This document shows positions 44,424-53,173 of a DNA stretch of 61,103 nt, piece after piece. The first letter of the stretch is position 1; each line of letters opens with the position of its first letter. Made by a program: the position numbers and the translations under genes. Origin of the DNA: Streptomyces sp. GKU 895. Its GTDB lineage: Bacteria; Actinomycetota; Actinomycetes; Streptomycetales; Streptomycetaceae. The notes beneath the pieces were generated by a model that searched no databases, was not told the DNA's origin, and was given only the letters and a program-made list of their open reading frames with translations. The DNA is taken from the NCBI GenBank assembly GCA_002027195.1, contig MWJO01000039.1, forward strand, positions 1-61,103, written 5' to 3'.

Positions 44424-46033
44424 CACCTGCCGATCCCTTCCAGGACGGCGCCGCGCCGGACACCGGTGCGCAGTTCGAGGGCCCAGTTCACGTCGTTCGC
44501 CGAGGGCCGGTCACGGCCGCCCAGGTCGGCCACCGTCCAAGCGACGCGCAGCACCCTGTCCAGGCCACGAGCCGACAGCAGCCCCCGGTCCAGGTCCTCC
44601 TCGGCCTTGCGCAGGGCTCCGGACTGCACATGCCACCGGGTGCGCAGTTCATGACCCGGGACCTCACTGTTCGTACGCCACGGTGTGCCTTCGTAGCGCC
44701 TGGCCGCGCGTTCCCGAGCGGCCTTCACGCGCTCGGCGACGGTGGCTGTCGTCTCGGCCCCGGAGTGGAGCCGGAGGAGTTCGGCCCGGGCCACCGGCTC
44801 CACGGTCACCCGCAGGTCCACGCGGTCCATCAAGGGCCCGGACAGACGGGCTCGGTAGCGCTTGATCGAGGACGGCCTGCACTCACAGATGTCGTCTCCG
44901 CGTCCGTGTCGGCCACAGGGGCACGGATTGGCCGCCAGGACCATCAGGAACTTGGCCGGCATCCGCAGCATGCCTGCGGCGCGGGCAACCACGACATGAC
45001 CCGATTCCAGCGGCTGTCGCAGGGAGTCCAGGACGCTGCTGTGGAACTCTGCGGCTTCATCGAGGAAAAGAACTCCGTGGTGAGCCAGGGAGACGGCTCC
45101 CGGCCGCGGAAACCCGTTCCCTCCCCCGACCAGTGAGGCCATGGTCGCGGAATGGTGCGGCGCACAGTAGGGCGACCTGTCGACGAGCGGGTGGCCAGGT
45201 GGCAGTACACCGGCCACTGAATGGACGGCGGTCACCTCCAAGGACTCCTGCCGACTCAGCTCGGGCAGGAGTCCGGGCAGTCGCTCGGCCAGCATGGTCT
45301 TACCGGCTCCCGGCGGTCCCTTGAAGAAGACGTGATGCCTCCCCGCGGCGGCCACCTCCAGCGCCGACCGGGCCAGATGCTGCCCGGCCACGTCCGCCAG
45401 GTCGGGCTGATGCCCACCGGAGACGATGCCCGTCCCCAACCCGGTGCCCGGGAGGGCCAGACCGGCGAGGAAGGGGTCGGGGCGGATCTCCCCCGGGACG
45501 GGCTCTTCGTCGGGCACCGGCTCGTCGGTGAGAACCGCGATGAGCTGGCGCAGGCTGCGTACCCCCAGCACCGAGACACCCGGCACCAGCGAGGCCTCCG
45601 GCACGGCACACTCAGGCACGACCACCTGTTCGTATCCCGCGTCCGCCGCCGCAAGCACGGCGGGCAGCACTCCGCGCACCGGCCGCACCCGCCCATCAAG
45701 CCCCAGCTCCCCGATCATGACGATGTCCGCCAGCACCCTGGGATCGATCCGCTCGGCCGCCCCCAGCACCGCCGCGGCGACGGCGAGATCGAACCCGCTC
45801 CCGCTCTTCGGCACCGACGCCGGACTCAACCCCACCGTCAGCTTCTTCGCCGGCCACGCCGCGCCCGAGTTGACCACCGCGGCCCGCACCCGGTCCTTGC
45901 TCTCCGTCAGGCTCTTGTCCGGCAGTCCCACCAGCGTGAACGCCGCGACCCCGGGCTCAAGATCCGCCTGGACCTCCACCACCACGCCCTCGACGCCCAC
46001 CAGGGCCACCGAGCACGTCCGCGCGAACCCCAT
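44423..46033 (-). CDS. YifB/ComM-family Mg-chelatase-like AAA+ ATPase
   Basis: 536 residues. N-terminal Lon-like domain (LVGVEGVVVEVQADLEPGVA, GLPDKSLTESKDRVRAAV and GLSPASVPKSGSGFDLAVAA). Central AAA+ with Walker A GPPGAGKTM, Walker B GVLFLDEAAEF, and the finger NPCPCGRHG with paired Cys. A C-terminal chelatase-like domain follows. ComM is a branch-migration helicase in Haemophilus and Vibrio transformation. It sits between yraN and dprA, the usual three-gene set. The stop overlaps the dprA start by one base. Confidence 0.93.
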   Translation of the reverse strand: MGFARTCSVALVGVEGVVVEVQADLEPGVAAFTLVGLPDKSLTESKDRVRAAVVNSGAAWPAKKLTVGLSPASVPKSGSGFDLAVAAAVLGAAERIDPRVLADIVMIGELGLDGRVRPVRGVLPAVLAAADAGYEQVVVPECAVPEASLVPGVSVLGVRSLRQLIAVLTDEPVPDEEPVPGEIRPDPFLAGLALPGTGLGTGIVSGGHQPDLADVAGQHLARSALEVAAAGRHHVFFKGPPGAGKTMLAERLPGLLPELSRQESLEVTAVHSVAGVLPPGHPLVDRSPYCAPHHSATMASLVGGGNGFPRPGAVSLAHHGVLFLDEAAEFHSSVLDSLRQPLESGHVVVARAAGMLRMPAKFLMVLAANPCPCGRHGRGDDICECRPSSIKRYRARLSGPLMDRVDLRVTVEPVARAELLRLHSGAETTATVAERVKAARERAARRYEGTPWRTNSEVPGHELRTRWHVQSGALRKAEEDLDRGLLSARGLDRVLRVAWTVADLGGRDRPSANDVNWALELRTGVRRGAVLEGIGR

Positions 46034-46034
46034 C

Positions 46035-46397
46035 TCAGGCCACCCCCCGCGCATGCTCGACGACGGGCGCGCCGCGCTCCGGCAGGAGTACGCCGACCAG
46101 GTCGATGCGGACGCCACCCGGTGGCGCCCCGCCATGCGCGTGGATCCAGCATTCGGCGAGGCCCCGCAGGCGCTCCGCCTTCTCGGGGGTCACCGCGGCC
46201 ATCGGGTGCTCGAAGGCACCCGCCCGCCGTGTCTTGACCTCGCAGACGACCAGGACCTCTCCGTCCCGCGCCACGATGTCGATCTCACCGGTCCTGCCAC
46301 AGCGCCAGTTGCGCTCCAGGACGGTCATCCCGGCCTCCGCCAGCCGCCGCGCGGCCAGCGTCTCGCCGTACTTGCCGAGTGCACTGCGTGCGTTCAT
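46035..46397 (-). CDS. YraN-family putative endonuclease-like protein (UPF0102)
   Basis: 120 residues from ATG 46397 (MNARSALGKYGETLAARRLA). The restriction-endonuclease-like core is visible: NWRCGRTGEIDIVARDGEVL, then VVCEVKTRR, where E, D and ExK are the nuclease-type residues. Function in bacteria is not settled. One base separates it from the ComM-like start, so the two are translationally linked. Confidence 0.9.
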   Translation of the reverse strand: MNARSALGKYGETLAARRLAEAGMTVLERNWRCGRTGEIDIVARDGEVLVVCEVKTRRAGAFEHPMAAVTPEKAERLRGLAECWIHAHGGAPPGGVRIDLVGVLLPERGAPVVEHARGVA

Positions 46398-46515
46398 GTC
46401 GGCACCACCTCCGGCGCCAACGATCACGCAGCCGAGCCACCCTTGTTGATCTTGGTGGACGACCCGGCGGTTGTGGAAAACTCAGCCACCCACACGAGCG
46501 GCCCCACTACCGCCC

Positions 46516-46824
46516 TCACCCGCCCGGCAGCTCCAAGTCGCTCTTGTTGAGCTCCTCGATGTTCACGTCCTTGAACGTGAGCACGCGCACCTGTTTCACG
46601 AACCGAGCTGGCCGGTACATGTCCCAGACCCACGCGTCGGCCATCGAGACCTCGAAGAACACCTCACCCTGGACCGAGTGCACCTGCATCTCGTAGTCGT
46701 TGGTGAGATAGAAGCGCCGCTCGGTCTCGATCACGTACTTGAACAGACCGACGACATCGCGGTACTCCCGATAGAGCTTCAGCTCCATCTCGGTCTCGTA
46801 CTTCTCGAGGTCCTCGGCGCTCAT
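46516..46824 (-). CDS. DUF2469 family protein
   Basis: 102 residues, a highly conserved actinobacterial protein of unknown function (Rv2901c-like): MSAEDLEKYETEMELKLYRE, YVIETERRFYLTNDYEMQVH and VWDMYRPARFVKQVRVLTFK. There is no signal peptide or membrane segment. It is encoded between the Nudix and YraN genes, its usual position. Confidence 0.93.
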   Translation of the reverse strand: MSAEDLEKYETEMELKLYREYRDVVGLFKYVIETERRFYLTNDYEMQVHSVQGEVFFEVSMADAWVWDMYRPARFVKQVRVLTFKDVNIEELNKSDLELPGG

Positions 46825-46880
46825 GGCATGTTCCCCTTCAGCCGTGCGATCCCCCCATTGTGCGCCAGTCCCGTCAGCCC

Positions 46881-47396
46881 CTAGACGATTTCGGTGTCCA
46901 GGGTCACGGGCCCGGCCGGGGGACCTTCGTCGAGCAGCCTGCGGAGCAGCTCGGCGAGTCTGGTCGGATACACCGTCTCATGTGCCCGGGTCAGTTCCTG
47001 ACACGTCCACCAGCGCGCTCCGGCGACGCTGCGCCGTTCCAGATCGGTGAGCGCCGTCGCCGCCGTCGCCGTCTGGGTCGTCCGGGCCAGGAAGTACCAC
47101 TCGTCCTGGTCCCAGCGGCGCCCCGCGAACGGGAAGGAGCACATCCGCCGCCACAGCACCGGCCCGAGCTCGACCTCGGTGATTCCGGTCTCCTCGGCGA
47201 GTTCCCTGAGAGCGGCCTCTTCACGAGTCTCCTCGCCCTCGACTCCGCCACCGGGCGTGAACCACCAGTCGTCGCTCGGATCGTCCGGCTCATGGCCGTG
47301 CAGGAGCAGGATGCGGTCGTCGGGGTCGAGCAGCACCACTCTGGCGACCTTGCGCAGTCCGCCCTCGTAGGTGTCCGCCGCGGCCTCAGCGCGCAC
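46881..47396 (-). CDS. Nudix hydrolase
   Basis: 171 residues from GTG 47396. The Nudix box is complete: GGVEGEETREEAALRELAEE followed by TGI (GX5EX7REUXEEXGU). The segment ahead of it reads VARVVLLDPDDRILLLHGHE. Substrate is unknown; the family includes ADP-ribose, nucleotide and CoA pyrophosphatases. The start lies 11 bp inside the last signal peptidase gene, so it is probably the end of the lepB operon. Confidence 0.92.
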   Translation of the reverse strand: MRAEAAADTYEGGLRKVARVVLLDPDDRILLLHGHEPDDPSDDWWFTPGGGVEGEETREEAALRELAEETGITEVELGPVLWRRMCSFPFAGRRWDQDEWYFLARTTQTATAATALTDLERRSVAGARWWTCQELTRAHETVYPTRLAELLRRLLDEGPPAGPVTLDTEIV

Positions 47397-48168
47397 CCAC
47401 GGGCTCCGTCCGGCTCTGCGCGGCGCGCCGCTTGCCCAGCCGCTTGGCGATCGGCCCGTAGGCGCCACCGCCGAGCACGAGCACCGCGCCGCCGATGATC
47501 AGGGCGGTGATCGTCCGCAGCGGTCCCGGCGAGGACAGGGCACCGAGCTCCTTGAAGCCGCTCGGCTCCTTCAGCATGCCGTCCATGGGCCAGACCACGG
47601 CGTCGACGCGGGCGGTCACGGCGCTCACCGCGACCGTGCCGCTCGCCGCGTCCGTGAGGTGCGCGGAGGAGTCCAGGGAGCCCTGCCGCTCGTCACCGAG
47701 CAGGAACAGCCGGCCCTTGGGGACGGTCACCTCGGGGATGTTCTTCCACTCGGCCAGGCTGTCCTTGGGCAGATACGGTTCGTCGATCTGCTTGCCGTTG
47801 ACGGTGAGCTTGCCCTTCGTGCAGCAGGAGACGGTGTCCCCGCCGACCGCGACCACGCGCTTGACCACGGGGGCGTTGCTCACCCAGGTCTTGTCGGTGA
47901 AGACGACCACGTCACCCCGGCGGATGTCGCCGCCGTCGATGCGCTGCGCCAGCACCCGGTCGCCGGCGTCGATGGTGGGCGCCATCGAGCTGGTGGGCAC
48001 GGTGTAGGGCCGGTAGACCACCGCTCCCCAGGCGAACCCGCCCAGGAACAGCACCAGGCCCAGCGTGACGGCCAGCCCGGACAGTCGCTGTCCGGTCCGG
48101 CTGCCCACCGGGCCCGTGTCGGTGCCACCGCTGCGCGGGGCCGTACGTGTCGTGCTCTCGCCACCCAT
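47386..48168 (-). CDS. Type I signal peptidase, fourth in the cluster (SipZ-like)
   Basis: 260 residues. N-terminal helix LSGLAVTLGLVLFLGGFAWG, nucleophile Ser in TVPTSSMAPT, general-base Lys in PVVKRVVAVGGD, and the GDERQGSLDSS box (usually GDNRxxSxDSR). A C-terminal membrane helix (LRTITALIIGGAVLVLGG) and a basic tail are features of Streptomyces signal peptidases. It is the most divergent of the four. It lies 112 bp after the third peptidase gene. Confidence 0.93.
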   Translation of the reverse strand: MGGESTTRTAPRSGGTDTGPVGSRTGQRLSGLAVTLGLVLFLGGFAWGAVVYRPYTVPTSSMAPTIDAGDRVLAQRIDGGDIRRGDVVVFTDKTWVSNAPVVKRVVAVGGDTVSCCTKGKLTVNGKQIDEPYLPKDSLAEWKNIPEVTVPKGRLFLLGDERQGSLDSSAHLTDAASGTVAVSAVTARVDAVVWPMDGMLKEPSGFKELGALSSPGPLRTITALIIGGAVLVLGGGAYGPIAKRLGKRRAAQSRTEPVGAR

Positions 48169-48280
48169 GGGTCCGCACCCTACCCGGCGGTACCGGAACC
48201 GGTCAGCCCCCTTCGGGGACCGAGGTCACCGGCTCCGTAAAGGTTTGCCCAGGCCAACCCGTCAGCCTCTGCGAGCGGCT

Positions 48281-49243
48281 TCAGCGCGTCTCCACCGGCG
48301 CGATCCGGCGCCGCCGCCACAGCACCACCGGGACCGCGCCCGCGAGCGCCAGCCCCTGCGGGGCCACCGTCAGCGCGGTGGACGCCGAGGACTGGGTGTT
48401 CAGGCCGTCCTGGTCGAAGGTGTCCGGGACCGGCAGGGTGCCCCAGCGGTTGATCGGCCAGGCCTTCACGATGGCCCGTCCGACGACCTCGTCGACCGGG
48501 ACCATGCCGTGGTACTTGTCGTCCTGGTTGTAACGCGAGTCGCGCGAGTTCTGGCGGTGGTCGCCCATGACCCAGATGAAGCCCTTGGGCACCTTCACCT
48601 TGAACTGGCCGCCCATGTCGTCGACCGTGCAGGGGGTGTTGCCGGCGTAGACGTAGTCGCTCTCGCTCAGCGCCTTGCCGTTGACCTTCACCGGGCCGGT
48701 GCCCTTGCACTCGACGGTGTCGCCGCCGACGCCGATGACCCGCTTGATGAGGTCCTTCTCCTCGGCGGACGGCATCAGACCGATCCAGCTGAGGAACGTC
48801 TGGACGGCGTTCGGCTCGGCGGTCGGTTCGCCCGCCAGCCACTGGGTCGGGTCGTGGAAGACGACGACCTCACCGCGCTCGGGCTCGGAGCCGAACCACG
48901 GTGTCAGCTTGTCGACGAGGACCCGGTCACCCTGCTGGAGGGTGTTCTGCATCGAGTCGGACGGGATCGAGAACGCCTGCACCAGAAACGTCTTGATCAG
49001 CAGCGCCAGCACGAGCGCGATACCGATCAGGATCGGCAGTTCCTTCCAGAAGGAACGTGGCTTCTTCGGCGCGGGCTTCGACTCCTCCTGGCCCTCGTCG
49101 GTCCTGGTCCCGTCCCCGTCTCCACCGGAGCCGTCGTTCGAGGTCACGACGCTGTCCGCGGCCGGGTCGGCCGCGTCCACGGGGCGTCCGCGGTGCTCCT
49201 CGCCGTCGTGTCCGGACCGTGCGCCAACCGCCACATCCCCCAC
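48281..49243 (-). CDS. lepB: Type I signal peptidase, third in the cluster (SipY-like)
   Basis: 320 residues. GTG 49243 is fixed by AAGGAG five bases upstream. An acidic, disordered head (1-65) precedes helix LPILIGIALVLALLIKTFLV. Ser is in SIPSDSMQNT, Lys in DLIKRVIGVGGD, and the MGDHRQNSRDSR box is complete. The C-terminus has a weak hydrophobic segment (ALAGAVPVVLW) and Arg tail. It cleaves signal peptides from Sec- and Tat-exported proteins. Confidence 0.95.
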   Translation of the reverse strand: MGDVAVGARSGHDGEEHRGRPVDAADPAADSVVTSNDGSGGDGDGTRTDEGQEESKPAPKKPRSFWKELPILIGIALVLALLIKTFLVQAFSIPSDSMQNTLQQGDRVLVDKLTPWFGSEPERGEVVVFHDPTQWLAGEPTAEPNAVQTFLSWIGLMPSAEEKDLIKRVIGVGGDTVECKGTGPVKVNGKALSESDYVYAGNTPCTVDDMGGQFKVKVPKGFIWVMGDHRQNSRDSRYNQDDKYHGMVPVDEVVGRAIVKAWPINRWGTLPVPDTFDQDGLNTQSSASTALTVAPQGLALAGAVPVVLWRRRRIAPVETR

Positions 49244-50225
49244 GCCAACTCCTTACTCTGTGCCGCCGCCTGCCCATGACACGGTGCAGGCCCACCACTC
49301 CCATAACGAGCGGGAGTTCCGCAGGGCTCGGGAGTTGGACAGGTCCATTCGGATCGTCGGAGGCAACCCTATGCGACAGCGAGGGAGCAGCGGTCGACCC
49401 GGTCGCCGAGTCGGACACGGAAGCGTAGGTTTTCGGTTCCTTCAAGGTGGTCCAGTGCCCCAGGGGCCAGGCGATGACCATCGCCCGGCCCACGACCGAG
49501 TCCTCGGAGACCGTGCCGCCGTAGTCGGTGTCCTGATGCACGCGTGAGTCGGCCGAATTGGCCCGGTGGTCACCCATCACCCACAACCGCCCCTGGGGGA
49601 CCGTGATGTCGAACTGCTGCGTGGAGGGCGCGTTGCCGGGATAGAGGTAGTCGCCCTCGGTGAGCGGGACGCCGTTGACGGTCACCCGCCCCTGCGCGTC
49701 ACAGCACTTGACCCGGTCGCCGCCGACGCCGACGACGCGCTTGATGAGGTCCTTCTCGTTGTCGGACGGCAGCAGGCCGATGAAGGTGAGCCCTTCCTTG
49801 ATCTGCTTGACGACGACGGGGTCCTGCTTCTTCACCGTCGTCTGCTCGTCCTTGAGCCAGCCGCCGGGGTCCTTGAAGACGACGACGTCCCCGCGCTGCG
49901 GCTTGGAGCCGAACCACGGGGTGAACTTGTCGACCAGGACCCGGTCGCCGATCCGGATCGTCTGCTCCATGGAGCCCGACGGGATCACGAAGGCCTGCAC
50001 CAGGAAGGTCTTCAGCACCAGGGCTATGAGGACGGCGACACCGACGAGGAGCGGTATCTCCTTGACCGCGGAGCGCCTGCGGCGCCGCTTGACCTTGCGC
50101 TGGAGCTGGCGGCGCTCCGCGCGCGTACGACCGCCCGCGGGGCTGGCGGCGCGCCGGACGCCGGTGGGCAGCAGGTTGTCGGCGGCGCTGCCGGACACCC
50201 CGCGCGGTTTGCCGCGGTTACCCAT
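48927..50225 (-). CDS. lepB: Type I signal peptidase, second in the cluster (SipX-like), 3' end doubtful
   Basis: ATG 50225 (MGNRGKPRGVSGSAADNLLP) follows an 8 bp overlap with the first peptidase gene. Ser is in VIPSGSMEQT, Lys in DLIKRVVGVGGD, and the MGDHRANSADSR box is complete. The conserved protein reaches LPLVMGVVGLHRVMGRRR near 49275. As written the frame then runs another 110 residues through the next gene to 48927, a composition typical of a shadow reading. A TAA at 49253-49255 in a neighbouring frame is the more natural end, implying an indel near 49270-49290 and a product of about 323 aa. Confidence 0.85.
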   Translation of the reverse strand: MGNRGKPRGVSGSAADNLLPTGVRRAASPAGGRTRAERRQLQRKVKRRRRRSAVKEIPLLVGVAVLIALVLKTFLVQAFVIPSGSMEQTIRIGDRVLVDKFTPWFGSKPQRGDVVVFKDPGGWLKDEQTTVKKQDPVVVKQIKEGLTFIGLLPSDNEKDLIKRVVGVGGDRVKCCDAQGRVTVNGVPLTEGDYLYPGNAPSTQQFDITVPQGRLWVMGDHRANSADSRVHQDTDYGGTVSEDSVVGRAMVIAWPLGHWTTLKEPKTYASVSDSATGSTAAPSLSHRVASDDPNGPVQLPSPAELPLVMGVVGLHRVMGRRRHRVRSWRGGCGGWRTVRTRRRGAPRTPRGRGRPGRGQRRDLERRLRWRRGRDQDRRGPGGVEARAEEATFLLEGTADPDRYRARAGAADQDVSGAGVLDPVRLDAEHPPAG

Positions 50226-50934
50226 GCGCACCGCCCGCGGCGGGCACGCGCGCGTAGGCGTCGGAAGGCGTGAGCCGGGTCCAGTGCGCGATCGGCCATA
50301 CGATCCAGTCGGCGCGGCCGATGACGTCGCCGACCGGGATCATGCCGCCGCCGGGCGAGCCCAGATGGTCGCGGGAGTCGCTGGAGCGGCTGCGGTGGTC
50401 ACCGAGGACGAAGAGCGTGCCGTCGGGCACGACGACGTCGAAGGGAACCGTCGACGAGCTGTCACCGGGGTACAGGAACGTCGACTCGTCGACCGACCGG
50501 CCGTTCACCTCGATCCTCCCCTTCTTGTCGCAGCAGACCACGTGGTCTCCCCCCACACCGACAACGCGCTTGATGTAGTCCGCATCCCCGAAATACCCGG
50601 ATCCGTCGAACACGACCACATCTCCGCGCCGCGGTGCGGCACCGAAACGGTACGCCAACTTATTTACGAGAACCCGGTCCCCGATCCTCAATCCGTTTTC
50701 CATGGATCCGCTGGGAATCTGGAAGGGTTGCACCACGAAAGCGTTGAGGAGGAGCAAAAACACCAGGCAGATCAGCGCGCCGAGGGTGATCCGGCCGCCG
50801 GGGAGCCACTCGGTGATCCGTGACGGCAACGCGAAACGCGACCGTTCCTCCTGACCCCCTGTGTCCGAGGTCTCCTCGGAGTCGGAAGGGCGGGAGGAGC
50901 GGTCGCGCTCCGTCTGCTGTGCTTCGGTGTCCAT
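50218..50934 (-). CDS. lepB: Type I signal peptidase, first in the cluster (SipW-like)
   Basis: 238 residues. A Glu/Ser-rich head precedes membrane helix ITLGALICLVFLLLLNAFVV. Nucleophile Ser is in QIPSGSMENG, Lys in DYIKRVVGVGGD, and the LGDHRSRSSDSR box is complete. It is the shortest of the four and lacks an obvious C-terminal membrane anchor, ending WTRLTPSDAYARVPAAGGAHG. It starts 47 bases after rplS in the minus direction. Confidence 0.94.
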   Translation of the reverse strand: MDTEAQQTERDRSSRPSDSEETSDTGGQEERSRFALPSRITEWLPGGRITLGALICLVFLLLLNAFVVQPFQIPSGSMENGLRIGDRVLVNKLAYRFGAAPRRGDVVVFDGSGYFGDADYIKRVVGVGGDHVVCCDKKGRIEVNGRSVDESTFLYPGDSSSTVPFDVVVPDGTLFVLGDHRSRSSDSRDHLGSPGGGMIPVGDVIGRADWIVWPIAHWTRLTPSDAYARVPAAGGAHG

Positions 50935-50981
50935 CGGGGCCAGATGCTATCCGGCCCCTCTGTGGAGCCCCGAACGCGAGA

Positions 50982-51332
50982 TCAGCTCTCGCGCTTCTCC
51001 TTGATCTTCGCGGCCTTGCCGCGCAGCTCACGCAGGTAGTACAGCTTCGCGCGACGGACGTCACCGCGGGTGACGAGCTCGATCTTCTCGACGATCGGGG
51101 TGTGCACCGGGAAGGTGCGCTCGACGCCGACGGAGAACGAGACCTTGCGGACCGTGAAGGTCTCGCGGACACCGGCGCCCTGGCGACGGATGACTACGCC
51201 CTTGAACTGCTGCACACGGGAGCGGTTGCCCTCGATGACGCGGACGTGGACGTTGACGGTGTCACCCGGGCGGAAGGCCGGGATGTCGCTGCGCAGCGAC
51301 GCGCTGTCGACGGAGTCGAGCAGGTGAGACAT
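50982..51332 (-). CDS. rplS: 50S ribosomal protein L19
   Basis: 116 residues from ATG 51332 (MSHLLDSVDSASLRSDIPAF). L19 signatures: FRPGDTVNVHVRVIEGNRSR, GVVIRRQGAGVRETFTVRK and VRRAKLYYLRELRGKAAKIK. It sits between trmD and the signal peptidase cluster as in other Streptomyces. It contacts 16S rRNA at the subunit interface. Confidence 0.98.
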   Translation of the reverse strand: MSHLLDSVDSASLRSDIPAFRPGDTVNVHVRVIEGNRSRVQQFKGVVIRRQGAGVRETFTVRKVSFSVGVERTFPVHTPIVEKIELVTRGDVRRAKLYYLRELRGKAAKIKEKRES

Positions 51333-51466
51333 TTCGTCTGCTTTCTTCGCCCATGCCACAGGTCATAGGCGGGAGATAGGTGTTTCCTGAGGATGCTGTC
51401 CGTGTCGGGGCGGGCGTCGTGTCCCCCTGTGGCAGGGGCGCACGCCGGACGACGCACAACAGCGAC

Positions 51467-52300
51467 CTATTCTTCCACGTCGTCGACCCGACGCCAAAAT
51501 CGGCCGTACGGCTCCCCCGCCGGGTCCGGTGCCCAGCCCAGGATGGAGAGCATCTCGCGGTCCTTCTTGTCGAAGGCCTTGGGGTCGCAGCGCTCGATCA
51601 GGTCGGGCCGGTTGGCGGTGGTGCGCTTGAGTGCCTCGTCGCGCCGCCAGCGGGCGATCTTGCCGTGGTGGCCGCTGAGCAGCGTCTCCGGGATCTCCCG
51701 GCCGCGCCAGGCGGGCGGCTTGGTGTAGACGGGGCCTTCCAGGAGGTTCGCCATCGCGCCGGGCGCGAAGGAGTCGTCCCGGTGCGACTCGGCGTTGCCG
51801 AGCACGCCGGGCAGCAGGCGCGCCACGGCCTCGGTGATCACCAGGACGGCCGCCTCACCGCCGGCGAGGACGTAGTCGCCGATGGAGACCTCGTAGACGG
51901 GCATCCGGGTGGCGTACTCGTCGATGACCCGGCGGTCGATGCCCTCGTAGCGGGCCGGCGTGAAGACCAGCCAGGGCCGCTCGGAGAGCTCGACGGCGAG
52001 TTCCTGGGTGAAGGGGCGTCCGCTGGGCGTGGGGACGAGGAGGGCGGGCGCGTGCGAGCCGGTCTCGTAGCCGTCGGCCAGCACCGTGTCCAGCGCGTCC
52101 CCCCAGGGCTCGGTCTTCATGACCATGCCGGGGCCGCCGCCGTACGGGGTGTCGTCGACGGTGTTGTGGCGGTCGTAGGTCCACTCGCGCAGATCGTGCA
52201 CCTGGACGTTGAGCTGCCCACGCGCGCGTGCCTTGCCCACGAGGGAGACGTTCAGGGGTTCGAGGTACTCGGGGAAGATCGTGACGACGTCGAGTCTCAT
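51467..52300 (-). CDS. trmD: tRNA (guanine-37-N1)-methyltransferase TrmD
   Basis: 277 residues of the SPOUT family. Start MRLDVVTIFPEYLEPL; the knot region reads ARYEGIDRRVIDEYATRMPV and EVSIGDYVLAGGEAAVLVI, which bind SAM. The catalytic Asp region is in AESHRDDSFAPG. The ATG overlaps the rimM stop by 4 bp. It methylates G37 of tRNAs to prevent frameshifting. Confidence 0.98.
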   Translation of the reverse strand: MRLDVVTIFPEYLEPLNVSLVGKARARGQLNVQVHDLREWTYDRHNTVDDTPYGGGPGMVMKTEPWGDALDTVLADGYETGSHAPALLVPTPSGRPFTQELAVELSERPWLVFTPARYEGIDRRVIDEYATRMPVYEVSIGDYVLAGGEAAVLVITEAVARLLPGVLGNAESHRDDSFAPGAMANLLEGPVYTKPPAWRGREIPETLLSGHHGKIARWRRDEALKRTTANRPDLIERCDPKAFDKKDREMLSILGWAPDPAGEPYGRFWRRVDDVEE

Positions 52301-52842
52301 GCGCTGTCTTCCCTGGACGAGGCGATCTCGGCCTGGTCGTCGATCAGCCCGGGCGGCGGGGTGATGACCGCCTTCTGCTCCTCCAGGTCGATCTCCGTGA
52401 CGATCTCCTCGACGAAGGGGATCATCACCTCGCTGCCGTCGGGACGCTCCACGATGAACAGGTCCTGCGAGGGCAGGTGCGAGATCTCGGTGATCCGGCC
52501 GACCTCCACGCCGTCGGCGGTGACCACGTCCAGGTCGATCAGCTGGTGGTCGTAGTACTCGTCCTCGTCCTCCGGCAGCTCCTCCGGGTCGACCTCGGCG
52601 ATCAGGAGGGTGTTGCGCAAGGCCTCGGCCGCGGTGCGGTCCTTGACGCCCTCGAAGCGCAGGAGGAGCCGGCCGCTGTGCACCCGGCCGGTCTCGATGG
52701 TGAGGGGGCCGGTGGCGGAGGGATCGGTGAGCAGGACGGCACCGGGGGCGAGCCGGAGCTCCGGCTCGTCGGTGCGGACCTCCACGGTGACCTCGCCCTT
52801 GATGCCGTGAGCACGGCCGATGCGAGCGACTACGAGCTGCAC
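52297..52842 (-). CDS. rimM: 16S rRNA processing protein RimM
   Basis: 181 residues. N-terminal RimM domain (VVARIGRAHGIKGEVTVEVR) and C-terminal PRC-barrel (YYDHQLIDLDVVTADGVEVG and MIPFVEEIVTEIDLEEQKAV). It assists maturation of the 30S head and binds S19. It overlaps trmD by 4 bp. A strong hairpin lies between it and khpA. Confidence 0.96.
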   Translation of the reverse strand: MQLVVARIGRAHGIKGEVTVEVRTDEPELRLAPGAVLLTDPSATGPLTIETGRVHSGRLLLRFEGVKDRTAAEALRNTLLIAEVDPEELPEDEDEYYDHQLIDLDVVTADGVEVGRITEISHLPSQDLFIVERPDGSEVMIPFVEEIVTEIDLEEQKAVITPPPGLIDDQAEIASSREDSA

Positions 52843-52876
52843 TTTTCGAAGATCTCCTGATCGTACGTACGACTAC

Positions 52877-52910
52877 GGGCCGGGGACGGCCCGAAGGCCC
52901 TCCCCGGCCC
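52877..52910 (-). terminator. Hairpin between khpA and rimM
   Basis: Ten-bp stem GGGCCGGGGA / TCCCCGGCCC capped by an inner GGCC-CGAA-GGCC hairpin. It could attenuate transcription from the rpsP-khpA part into rimM-trmD. Confidence 0.75.
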
Positions 52911-52931
52911 GAGCCGGTGCTGCGTTTGGCG

Positions 52932-53171
52932 TCAGCGGACGTGGTCCACGTCGACGAGGTCGACGCGGACGCCGCGACCGCCGATGGCGCCCACGACGGT
53001 GCGCAGAGCGCGTGCGGTGCGGCCGTTGCGGCCGATCACCTTGCCGAGGTCGTCGGGGTGGACCCGGACCTCGAGCACGCGTCCGCGGCGCAGGTTGCGG
53101 GATGCGACCTGCACATCGTCAGGGTTGTCGACGATGCCTTTCACGAGGTGCTCGAGAGCCTCCTCGAGCAT
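52932..53171 (-). CDS. KH-domain RNA-binding protein KhpA
   Basis: 79 residues: LEEALEHLVKGIVDNPDDVQ followed by the KH core LGKVIGRNGRTARALRTVVG, which contains the GxxG loop (GRNG). In Gram-positive bacteria KhpA works with KhpB in RNA regulation and cell division. It is encoded two bases after rpsP, so expression is coupled to the ribosomal protein. Confidence 0.94.
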   Translation of the reverse strand: MLEEALEHLVKGIVDNPDDVQVASRNLRRGRVLEVRVHPDDLGKVIGRNGRTARALRTVVGAIGGRGVRVDLVDVDHVR

Positions 53172-53173
53172 GC

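Noticed and set aside
46455..46475. TTTTCCACAAC on the minus strand as a DnaA box
   Set aside because: It has a mismatch to the Streptomyces consensus and stands alone within a short intergenic gap.
48927..49252. C-terminal 110-residue extension of the second signal peptidase as real protein
   Set aside because: It is a shadow of the next peptidase gene (Arg/Gly-rich); a TAA in the adjacent frame at 49253 fits the family length better.
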